From Portevinia maculata (lineage: Eukaryota > Arthropoda > Insecta > Diptera > Syrphidae), in assembly GCA_949715645.1 (NCBI GenBank), contig OX454525.1:251054700-251118699 (forward strand): a stretch of 64,000 bases of DNA. Reading direction: 5' to 3'. Positions 50,886-60,425 of the stretch are shown here, in pieces (within the stretch, counting starts at the first letter, position 1; each line of letters begins with the position of its first letter). Both the position numbers and the translations under genes were made by a program. The notes below the pieces were generated by a model, which did not search any database, had not been told where the DNA came from, and saw only the letters and a program-made list of their open reading frames with translations.

Positions 50886-51259
50886 TGAACTACCGGGAAA
50901 TAGCCGTCTGTGGTTATTATTGTTGCACCTAATCGCGGCTTGACGTCTGGCGTTGTATTTCGGAGATTTTTTTGTTTTTGTTTTAGATATATAAAAGGGT
51001 ACGCAGAACTTTCTTGTTTCTTGATTTTCACTGCATTTTGCGTTGCCATTGTGCATTTTATTTTGAACAATTTCAACCGAAACACTTTTCAGTAAATCAA
51101 ACTAAAAGGAAAAAATGTAATAAAAAAGACAAAAGAAACTGCAACTATGTTTAATGCATGTTGAAGCTATATGTATGAATGTATGTTTCTAGGTACAAAA
51201 AAAAAGTTGTGTGCCAGTTTCAACGCCTATAAGAAAATACAAATTGGAACTGTATTGTC
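50886..51259. other. No gene seen
   Basis: The flank resumes from 49738 after the hAT insertion. The joined text is AT-rich and has no frame of interest. Confidence 0.5.
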
Positions 51260-51675
51260 GAGTTCTTCCTTTCACAAATGCAATTTAATTCCAACGTGCC
51301 CGTAAGCACATCTGTGGTTTTTTCTTTTTTTTTATAAATTTACTCGTTCGACTTACGAATTAAAAAACACGATCGTATACTCAAAATAAATTTATTTAAC
51401 TATAACTCGACACGAACTTCTACAGATCCAAAATAGAACTAACTCTAAATATCTCCGTTTCCCGTTGGGAAACCGCTAGTCCCACGATGTAAATCGCTGA
51501 TTAGTCAAATATGCTCCGATGTCATATCCGTCAGTTGCACTGCGCGTGCATGCAATCCGATTCCATCGCCCTGGTACTGTGGGAACATGTTCGTTCATGA
51601 AAGTGATGACGCAGCCATTCCCAGGTGACTGGCTGTTCTGATCTTGGAGTGTAGGATCAGATGTCTCGTGTTAAC

Positions 51676-51687
51676 TCCTTCCCTTTC
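51676..51687 (-). other. Polypurine tract and 3' LTR start
   Basis: Minus strand GAAAGGGAAGG immediately followed by AGTTAAC. This marks where plus-strand DNA synthesis is primed and where the 3' LTR begins. Confidence 0.7.
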
Positions 51688-52776
51688 AAAAATCTACGTC
51701 CCGTAGATCATATGCGGAGACAGAGACGGGTAATGGGGTCTGTGTCAGATGTGGAAAGGACACCTGTGGTCGATGCTCAATGTCCGAGGCGCTTGTCCTT
51801 GCAACCGGTAAGTTCACCGTTGGGAGTCCTACTTTTCCATAGATTTTCCGCCAAATAAAACATACGGTAAGTATAACCATCAAGAAAATTACAGCATCCA
51901 GCACAGAGGATATCATCGTTTTCTCCGTAAGGTCGTCAAGGCGTTCAATGTTGGCGACGCTGAGGTTGTGAGTTGTGCTGTGCATTCCAGGTCAATCTTG
52001 TCAGATTGAGTAGTGATGTTCGCAAGTACTGAAGGTAAAACCTGTATGGCAGTACTAGTGCTGCTCGAGAACAACTTATCTTTCAGGCGGATGCTTTCGT
52101 TGATCATCCTGATAACGTATGTACCTGTCAAGGGGTATGAAGTATTATCTGAGAACATTTCGCCCTTGAAGTTCGTTAGGAAAATTGTATCATATTTGAC
52201 AAGTTCAACGATCTCTTTGTTGTTTATTCGGAAAGTACAGTTAGCGTGTCTTCCTTTGAGGATTTGTGGTATGCAGTCGTCTTCAGGAATTTTTTGGAGA
52301 GCCTGCTCCTCGCATATCGTTGAATTGTTAATCGAAAAACAGTGGTCTACTATTCCAAACGTTTCCTTGTGGCTCACCAGCATTTTGCGGAATTTCAAGT
52401 CGAGCTGTTTGTTATTGACCTATTGATTCAGTATTTAGTTCATTTATTTGTGTTAAATGAAATGTAATTATCGCCTTCTTTTCTGATTCCTTGATGGTAG
52501 CATTTACTGCGCTCGTTATTTCTTCTGCAGGTCAATCACGTGTACCAACTTGAAATATCCGTCTACGATTCGGCCCTGTCCGTCCTGAATTGAAACGATA
52601 GGTGTTTCATAATTGAATAGCTGGAACCCGTTGGCCGTGACTAGCAAAGTTATTCTGAAAATTATGTGCAAATATTCTAGATGTGCTTTAAGGATAGGAC
52701 CTGTATAAGCGTATGCAACAAGTGTGATGTAAGCGTGAACTACGATATGCTTTTTCATATGGTTAGAACGCATCAT
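51686..52776 (-). pseudogene. Errantivirus env remnant
   Basis: An envelope-type gene. Its start near 52776 has a hydrophobic signal-like stretch. A Cys-containing ectodomain follows at 52398-51913, and a C-terminal membrane segment (about 51890-51840, a run of Ile/Leu/Val) precedes a short cytoplasmic tail ending at 51686. The frame has a TAA at 52516-52518, a non-matching stretch to 52398 and a frameshift near 51970. Envelope genes of this group were acquired from a baculovirus-type fusion protein family. This copy cannot make a full protein. Confidence 0.75.
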
Positions 52777-53086
52777 TTATATTGGAAAAAGAATATTTTA
52801 TTGAAGTACGTATTAAATTTACAGGACGTTAAACTAATTAAACTATAAATGATAAGGGTACAAATTGGAGTGTGCTAAATATCTTAAACTTACTAATCTA
52901 TAAATCGTAATAGTGCAAATTGTATTGTGCTAGTTAATATGTCTTACATGCTCGTGTATGCACACCCCATTTTTTTTGTGTGTACTTAATTTAAACAATG
53001 TTTGGTCAAACAAATTTGACTCACAAATTTTTCAGGTGTGTTTTGTGGACTCTTCGCCTATCGGCAGTAGTCACACTGTCACCCTG

Positions 53087-54409
53087 TTATTTCGGGCGAC
53101 TATTTCTTTCCTGAATATTGGCCTGGATACCCTTAACCCGTCTATCGACAACATTATCTTTTTTATAAGTCTTAGGACTTGTTCTTTTTTTATTGCGGTG
53201 CAGGTTTGCCGCTTTTTGTTTCTTTTGGATTTCCCCCTTCAGGTCCTGATCAACTCTGACCCGGAAATCCACAAGGTGGTAATTAATCCTCTGATATCTG
53301 TTAAAAAAGATATCGGAAGGTTTTCGCTTCGTTACGGAGTGGATGCTGTTATTATATCTATCCACGGATATATTTATTAGCTCCTTGACTCGTAACCCTT
53401 TATATTCAGTCTTAAGGCATCGATAAATCTCCAACACTGTTGAATGGAATCGCTCCACTTGCCCATTCACTTCACTACGATGCACTGGTGTCTGGTAGAT
53501 TTCTATGCCCAATTATTTGATAAAGTTCAGTATAATTAGGCTAAGAAAGCTACGTTCATTGTCTGCTTTAGGGACCATAAAATAATGCAAAATTTTTGTT
53601 ATCTTGTCCCTCAAATGGAGCGTTGATCTATTCTTGATATGGAATAGCTTGGCGAACTTAAAGAATTTATCGATGCAGTTGATAAATTTCTCGTTTTGGA
53701 TTTCCATTATATCCATGTGTAATATTTCACACGGATATGATGGGATGGGTGTAGGCTGAAATTCGGGTCTGAAGGGGTGTCTGTCGTATTTGTTAACTTT
53801 ACATATCTCACAGGTGCTTGTGTATTTCTTTATGAGGCTTGCCATCCTGGGGAAATAATACTTCTCAAGGAGTTGTTCTTTATTTTCCCTAGGATTGCGA
53901 TGTGCTCTACTGTGCTCATTGGTAATAAGGGAAGCGACCCGTTCCTCGTCCTTAACGTCTTGGACTACTCTTTGTCTTACTCTTATTTTGTAGTTAACAA
54001 AATTTTCCAAGTAGATCTCTTGGAGTAGGCCAAGGCAAGACTCAGGAATTTTAATTCCATTAATAATGTTTGGTTGGAGCTTTTGTTTCAGGATGCTTGT
54101 CAGATTTGCCTTCGTTGGATTTTCTACAGCGACATAGTGACGCGAGAACCCAGGGTGAGGTTCTTCATGAATTTCTAACCCCCTGCCGACTTTGACTATG
54201 ATCTGGTTTTTGAAGACGTTTAGTGGTGCTTCCACGTGAGGTATAAGGTCAGACCCGTCTTCCTGAGCACTATGCATAGTTTCTGCCTCACTGGCAGTGT
54301 CGGTATGTGAATTGCTGCCCTGAGCGGTCTCTGTACTTGAGTTGCCTTCGTCGGCGGTGTCCGTAAAGGAACCTTCATTTACCATGTGTTGAAACCGACA
54401 CATAACCAA
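53087..54409 (-). pseudogene. Errantivirus pol remnant, integrase region
   Basis: One reading frame broken by a TAA at 53513-53515. The right part includes the HHCC zinc-binding domain (two His near 53905-53890, two Cys near 53810-53800). The central domain follows, with its first acidic residue near 53715; the second falls near 53540 and Glu near 53455. The left part is the C-terminal DNA-binding region. The integrase would join viral DNA to the genome. The frame starts in a low-complexity Ser/Thr/Glu stretch, so the reverse transcriptase upstream is lost. Confidence 0.8.
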
Positions 54410-54448
54410 CCATATGTATTTAAGCTCCTATATTATTGAGCTAAAATA

Positions 54449-54790
54449 AAATAAAAGAGAAACCGTAACATAACCACATAGTATATATTGTTATCTTTAA
54501 GACTCTTCCTCTATTGTTGTTTTGGGATTTACAGGAATTGGGATTGTTGCAATCATAACATAAACACATCTGTATTATTTCTCTAAGACCCTTTCTTTGT
54601 TGTTTTGGGATTTACAGGAATTGGGATTGTTGCAATCGGAACTTAAACACATCTGTATTATTTCTTTAAGACCCTTTCTTTGTTGTTTTGGGATTTACAG
54701 GAATTGGGATTGTTGCAATCGTAACATAAACACATCTGTATTATTTCTTTAAGACCCTTTCTCTGTTGTTGTGGGATTTACAGGAACTGG
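54449..54790 (+). repeat. 83-bp tandem repeat, about four units
   Basis: The landmark ACAGGAA(T/C)TGG occurs at 54531, 54614, 54697 and 54780, exactly 83 bp apart. Each unit has AACACATCTGTATTATTTCT, TTAAGACCCTTTCT, TTGTTGTTTTGGGATTTACAGGAA in pieces, and GGGATTGTTGCAATC. Units 2 and 3 differ by only a few bases. Each carries a TTTACAG/G splice-acceptor-like site. It abuts the broken 5' edge of the retroviral pol. Confidence 0.9.
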
Positions 54791-55555
54791 TGGCGGTTTG
54801 GTTTTAAACCCAACAAATAAACAATGGCGAGACGGCATCACCGCGCAGCATATAAATGCACTTTCGTACACACCACCATAGCGAAGACAATGGGGCAAAG
54901 AACTGTCGTGAAAAGACATATCACGTTAAGTACAAAGGATACATAGTGGTTGCGCATATACATAATACACGTACTCACATACCATGACATCCGCCAGTCG
55001 GTCGCAAGCGCAACCAAGGGTATAGAGTATGTGTGTGTAAAGCGGTTTTCTTTCTCCTTATCCGGTTGTTTAAGAGGCCTCTACCCAGAAATCGAGCAAA
55101 AGTGGAAAAAATTGCATTCTGTTTCTTAAACTGATAAATTATTACTGGAGCTAATGCATTGAAACTTAATGCACTTGAAAGAACATAATTTCCTCTTGAA
55201 AATGATCGGAATAGTTTTTTAAAAAAACATCTCAGTTATATTTTATTTAAAGAATTCCCAAAGGTGTTTGGAAAAATTTGCATAAAATAGATTTACTATT
55301 TTCCAAACCATGATAAGACAGAGTACTATACATCTGAGATCACCAACTCAGCTAAAAGGTAATATCCAAAACAGCAATATCGTCGAGACAGATCTTGAAA
55401 TTTTACACTGGTTTGGAAAATACAGGTGTTTAAAAACAAACAATATTTTGAAATATTGAACTACGTTTTTCATGTGAATATTGATGCACGTATGATTCAA
55501 TTTTTACTCAGAACAACAAAGTATCATATCAGCTAACAGATCCAATAAAAATATA
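54791..55555. other. No gene seen; AT-rich DNA
   Basis: A stretch at 54840-55075 is more mixed in composition, with CATATAAATGC at about 54848 as a possible TATA box, but has no frame or repeat that I recognise. The rest is AT-rich with no reading frame. Confidence 0.5.
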
Positions 55556-55557
55556 TA

Positions 55558-56068
55558 CAGGTAGACCTCACTTAAGACGGAGGTTATGTTCCTGATAAAT
55601 GCCGTGCTAAACGAAATCGTGTTAAACGATACAAGAAACTAGTGCAAAAAGAGTGGTTACGTTCCATGATTTCAGAAAACCGTCAGAATTTTTGTCCAAA
55701 TATGTTTTATTCGAAGTTGTATTATTATTAAAGATGAAAAAAAGTTCATCATCAAGTACGTACCGAGCGAGCTTCGTCAACACAAAAAAGGAACTGAGTA
55801 AATTGGACTGAAACACCACCATCCGCTTTCTACATGGAAATTTGGGAAGTCCCTTTTTAGATGTATGTTCCTATAAAAACAGCTGATACGCGTCTACTGG
55901 GCAGAAAAATTTGTGTACGTGTGACATTTGTGCAAACCAGACATTGTGTCTAGCACACCGTGTTAGAGCGAGGCTTTTTTCGTGTTGAACAAAAATATGC
56001 CGCAAAATGTGAGACGTGTTAGAACGAGGCCGTCCTGTAAGAAGTACGTGTTAACTGAGGTCTACCTG
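55558..56068. mobile_element. Pogo/Tigger-like MITE, 511 bp
   Basis: Left end CAGGTAGACCTCACTTAA and right end TTAACTGAGGTCTACCTG form 18-bp inverted repeats with one mismatch. TA flanks at 55556-55557 and 56069-56070. CAG termini with TA duplications and this CAGG(T)...CCTC style fit pogo/Tigger elements. Inside, the ends carry several GTGTTA(A/G)(A/C)ACGA copies (about 55618, 55962, 56015). There is no transposase. Confidence 0.85.
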
Positions 56069-56070
56069 TA

Positions 56071-56823
56071 TTTATTTACGTATATTTTGGCACAAAATAC
56101 CGAGTTTAAATTACATATTTTTTCAAAAAATTATTTTGTACGTTGCTTAGTTTATCAACTTTAGCAAGAAATAATTTCGGATTTCCCGTGAAGGTGGCGG
56201 TAGTTGTGTGGCCTGATCTGAACAGCCAATCAGAACAGCACGCAATCAACCATAAAGTGATTATCTTGTGTTTTACTGCTCTCGGAGGTGTGTTCTAAAT
56301 GAAACCGGTTTGGTGTGAAGTCTGAAGTGCGATTTCAATAAAAGAAATCATGTGTGGATGTGGGTATGTGTAAGCAGATCTATTTCTGTGGCGATTCGAA
56401 GTGATTTTGCATTTTTGTTTGGCTGACTGAAAATAAAAATGAGTGAGGGGTTGATAAAGGCACTTTTCAAGATGTGGATCTAGCTTATATGTAAGTATAA
56501 ATTTAAATTACAATTTAGATTTATGGAGCAACAGCGTCCCTTTTAAGCATTTTCTGTGAAAAAAATGCCGAAGAAAAATGATTACACAGATAAAATATTT
56601 TCCTTCGCTATTAAAACCGCATGCCTGCATCCACAAATTACTCAAAATTTAATTTTTTTCATTTGATGGACATGCAAAAATGTTTAGATCGGGGAAATTT
56701 CTTTTCGATTTTTTACAAATCGAACAAAAAACGCCAGACTTCATTTTAGGTGTATCACATATCCATAAACCAAAAACAGCCAAATCTCTAGAAAGTTGAC
56801 GGCGAATGAAAATGAAATTAAAA
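56071..56823. other. No gene seen; may include the rest of a split LTR
   Basis: AT-rich. A CAATAAAAGAAATC poly(A)-like motif lies at about 56336. If the Helentron-like unit at 56824-57562 inserted into the Ty3/gypsy LTR (which starts at 57803), the remaining LTR should lie here, but I could not identify its end. Confidence 0.45.
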
Positions 56824-57562
56824 CATAGGGACGGGCTACAGTCGCTTGGGCGAACTGTTGGATACCCTATTCTTATTCCTATCCCTCATAAGTGGGCATG
56901 ACAAAAGTCTAAGTATAGTTGAATTGTTAAGAACGCTCTACATATTTTGTTATATAACATTTAAATTATTTTATCAAAAAAAACGCTCCCTAGCTCAAAC
57001 TTGGATGTTTCAATAAAATTGTTTTATTTAATTGTGGGCGTGTCAGCGGGCGGATTTTGAAAATATTTACACATGAGCATGAAGGGCCCATAGAGAGTAT
57101 ATATTATAAATTTCAGCTCACTAGCTCAAACTTTGGATTTTCAAAAAAAATTGTTTTATTTATTTGTGGGCGTGCCAGTGGGCGGATTTTGAAAATTTTT
57201 TATCCCGAGCAGTTTTAGGAGTCATAGATCATTTATAAAAAAATTTCAGCTTTCTAGCTCAAAATTCGATTTTTTCCAAAATTTTGTTTTTTTTGAGTTT
57301 GTGGGCGGATTTCAAAAATTCTTAAACTTGATTATTTCGGGACCCTAGAGAGTATATGGTTAAAATTTCAGCTCTCTAGGCCCAGTTTAAAGGCCTAATT
57401 TATGCCGACGGACGGACGGACGGACGGACGGACGGACATGGCTAGATCGACATTACTATCGATGCTGATCATAAATATAGTAACTTTTAGGGGTCTACGG
57501 GCAATATTAAGGTATGTTACAAACTATGCGTCAAAATTAATATACCCTTAGAATAGGGTATA
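56824..57562 (-). mobile_element. DINE-1/mini-me-like Helentron derivative, unit 3
   Basis: Inverse orientation of the units at 17451-19355: CATAGGGACGGGCTACAG, then the hairpin, the GAGCTAG blocks, the (GGAC)n microsatellite and TATACCCTTAGAATAGGGTATA at the right end in two halves. It has fewer central blocks. It lies inside the probable LTR of the neighbouring Ty3/gypsy element. Confidence 0.75.
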
Positions 57563-57814
57563 AAAAAGAAATGTATTTGGATTACTCAGCACAATTTGCT
57601 GCGACACGAAAAAGGTGCAATCGTCATTGGCCTTGACTCTATGGCGAGCATTAGCTGTGTATCGGGTGTCGAGTGGATTTGGTTGGACATGGACATGTCT
57701 GTCTTGTGAGAAATGTGGAATGTGCGTCTATATTGTTGTGTTGCTGGGAAAATTGCATTTGATGATAAGGCTATTTGTTAGTATGGTTATTGTGTACACT
57801 ACATCCTCACTCTT
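57563..57814 (-). mobile_element. Ty3/gypsy 3' LTR start and polypurine tract
   Basis: Minus strand AAGAGTGAGGA (57804-57814) followed by TGTAGTGTACACAATAACC from 57803. A purine tract followed by TGTAGT is the usual LTR start in the mdg1/412 lineage. The LTR is readable for about 240 bases and then is interrupted at 57562 by a Helentron-like unit. Confidence 0.6.
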
Positions 57815-57863
57815 TATGGAAAAAAAATTTTTTTTTGTTTGTAAAATTTTTTTTTTTTTTGGT

Positions 57864-60340
57864 TTAGTGATTTAATCTTTTCAATCTATTATTATGTACT
57901 TCCTTTATTTCGTTATTTATTTTTATTCCAGTATTTACACCTCTTAACTCTATGACCTCATAGGGTCCCTTATAAGGCAAATCTAATTTTTTCTTATTTC
58001 CTACTCTTAGATATACCAAATCTCCTATCCTAATTTTAAGTGGGGCTGATTTCGTATCTAATACTTCTTTTCTTTCTAGCTTAGCTTGTTCTAATAGGTT
58101 CTTTGCTATTTTATTCATTTCATTTAATCCAAATTTTAATTCTAAGGAGTAATCTTCTATATTATATATAGGATTTGATGTTGCTATAGTTGAGTTTTCT
58201 GGAAGTGTTACAAATCCCGTATATCAACTCAAAGGGCGATATTCCGATGCTGGAATGGGGTGTCGTATTGTAACTAAATGTAAAATACGGTATCCATTCA
58301 TGCCAGTTATCTTCTTCAGAAAAAGCTAAAAGGTATTCGTTAAGCACTCTGTGGTTTCTTTCTATCGAGCCCAGGGTTTCATGATGGTAAGGTGTTGATG
58401 TTATATGGTGTATACCTAAGATTTCATATACATTTTTCATAATGCTGTTAATGAACTTTTTTTTTTTTTATAATTTGCTTACGCTAAAGGGATTTTTTTT
58501 CTGTTGTTACAGTACCCTTATAATGCTAAGAACACAGTGTAAGCTACTTGGTATTAGAAAGAATAGAGATATAGGAAAGAAGTGTTTGGGTGCAGTTGTA
58601 GGGGTTTTCTCCACGGGTGGTGTCTAAGTTACTTAGGGAGATTACGATTTCATCTATTCGGTATAAAGTAATGGACTTGGTCGGGATTCGAACGCACGAC
58701 CTTCCATTCCGTAAGCGAATACACTACTACTGCACCATTGCCACCCGCAAATGTTCCCATATCTGTTTTCAATTTTTTGAAACTATCATGCCTGAGTATG
58801 AATTTTTCCTCCAGAGTTTTTGCTACCGTTCTCGCATCTTTACTTTTCATTGGTATCGCCTCTACGTATTTGGTCAATTCACATTGTAATGTCAATATAT
58901 ACCGGAAATCATTCGATGGCCTGAGTGGTCCTACTGTATCTGCCGTTACTATTTCAAAACTTGTTGTTGGTGTCTCAGTTATTACTAAATTCTCTTTAGT
59001 GTTTCGAATTTGTTTACTCCGCGCACATACTACACACTCATTGATATGCTTTTTTACCATCTTGCTTAAATTTTTCCAGCAATATCGTTGTTTAATTTTA
59101 TTTATTGTCCTTCTGATACTTGAATGTCCACCTGCATAGGGGGTGTTATGGAATACTGTTATTATTCTATGCATTTCGGTTTCGTCAATTATCCTCAGCG
59201 CTGGTTGATATATCAGTATTTTTAAGTTTGCTAGCTTTTTATTCTTAAATCTTTGTTGCAACATAGTATATATCTTTTTGAATTCATTTATATTGATGTG
59301 CTCGAATATTATATCAGTTTTTGCTATAGCTAATTTTTCAATATTTCTCTTGGCCATTGCGAATACTAGTTTCTCCAAAATCTGACCGAAGTCCTGATTA
59401 GGATTATCGCTATATTCTACTATTACTTTTTTATCGTCGACGTTTATTAATTTAAGCGAAGTATTTCTTCGTTCTCGCGAGTTATTGAGCACAGTCTTGA
59501 ATTTTAGTTTACGTACGTTTGTTATTTCTGAAAATGAAGTGCATTCCCAGGCGTAAAGTTGATCAGGCCTTACGTTTAAAGCATTGCTTTTGGGTATACC
59601 ACTATCAGTTTTGTTTTTTGTTAATTCTTTCGCCATTGCTCGAGTTATGACATTTATATCTGATGTCGGAATCATTTCTTTCAATATTTCCGAGTCTAAT
59701 TTTATGCGTGATAATGCATCCGCATTTGTATTCATTGAGCCTTGTTTATACTTTATATCGAACGTGTAGTCTGATAGATCTAGCCTTATTGTTGTCAATT
59801 TGGACGATGGGTTCTTGTGTGTGAAGAGACTAACCAACGGTCTATGATCTGTTACTACAGTGAACTTCGTTCCATATAAATATGGTCTAAAATGGTTTAT
59901 AGCCCAGTGTATTGCAAGTAACTCTTTTTCGATTATAGGTTTGTTCTGTTCATGTTTGTTCAGAGTTCTACTAGCGAAGGAAATTGGAAAATCTTTTCCT
60001 ATTTCACCTTGAGATAATACTGCTCCAAGCGCGGTGTTTGAAGCATGTTACTATAAATGTCTTGTCATGATCTGGGTATCTTAAAATAGGTGGATTAATG
60101 AGTTTTTCTTTCAATGTTATAAAAGCTGTTTGACATTGAACTCTATACCCTTCTTTGATAATGTCAGTGGTCTTGCTATGGCTGGAAAATCCTTAATGAA
60201 TCGTCTATAATATTTACAGAATGCTACAAATCGCTTTAACTCATTCGCGTTTTTGGGACATGGGTATATTGTAATGGTCTCATATTTTTCAGGGTCAGTT
60301 TTTATACCCTCATTCGTTATCAGATGACCTTAGGTTAGGT
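57864..60340 (-). pseudogene. Ty3/gypsy pol: RT end, RNase H, integrase, interrupted
   Basis: Right to left on the minus strand: the end of reverse transcriptase (KNANELKRFVAFCKYYRRFI, about 60255), with stops and shifts in 59840-60120. RNase H follows (VSLFTHKNPSSKLTTIRLDL, DADALSRI region, about 59830-59700). Then integrase: H2C2 zinc region (HRIITVFHNTPYAGGHSSIR to ECVVCARS, about 59180-59020), first Asp in TADTVGPL, second in KTDMGT, Glu in LGSIERNH. The C-terminal region VGDLVYLRVGNKK-like (IGDLVYLRVGNKKKLDLPYK) ends RLNH at 57864. A SINE at 58453-58750 splits the integrase, and a LOA LINE cuts off the upstream part at 60341. Confidence 0.82.
58453..58750 (-). mobile_element. tRNA-derived SINE family 2, copy a
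   Basis: On the minus strand the head reads GGGTGGCAATGGTGCAGTAG (A box) and GCGTTCGAATCCCGACC (good B box, about 58680-58696), with an anticodon-like arm between. The tail is an A run at 58459-58470. The insert sits in the gypsy integrase between the second Asp and the Glu blocks, so its limits are set by the resumption of that protein. The 3' part shares CTAAAGGG and ACCCTTATAATG with 3820-3960. GCTTAC/GTAAGC closes a stem at 58477-58544. Confidence 0.8.
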
Positions 60341-60372
60341 TAGGTTGACGTAGCTGTCAGCTAAGGCCGACA

Positions 60373-60400
60373 CACTTAGACCAAGATTAGGTCCATTGTG
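60373..60400 (-). promoter_or_regulatory. 3'-UTR hairpin of LINE D
   Basis: Minus strand CACAATGGACCTAATCTTGG then TCTAAGTG: GACC pairs with GGTC. The same layout occurs at the other LOA 3' ends. Confidence 0.65.
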
Positions 60401-60425
60401 GTACCACACAGATCTGGGGATTCCC

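Larger units (their letters stand above)
51260..54409 (-). mobile_element. Errantivirus-like endogenous retrovirus, 3' half
   Basis: From right to left on the minus strand: pol (integrase), env and a polypurine tract at 51677-51687 (GAAAGGGAAGG), then AGTTAAC at 51676, the usual start of gypsy-group LTRs. The LTR extends left to about 51260 with AATAAATTTATTT as a poly(A) signal; its inner limit is not certain. Gag, protease, reverse transcriptase and the 5' LTR are missing: an 83-bp tandem repeat begins just past the pol start. Pol and env carry stops or frameshifts, so this is a dead, truncated provirus. Confidence 0.8.

Noticed and set aside
54449..54790. CRISPR-like array
   Set aside because: The 83-bp units are contiguous without unique spacers, and the genome is eukaryotic. 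It is a plain tandem repeat.
58675..58748. A minus-strand tRNA gene
   Set aside because: It has a good B box but is joined to a repeated body with an A tail and sits inside a gypsy integrase. It is the head of a SINE.
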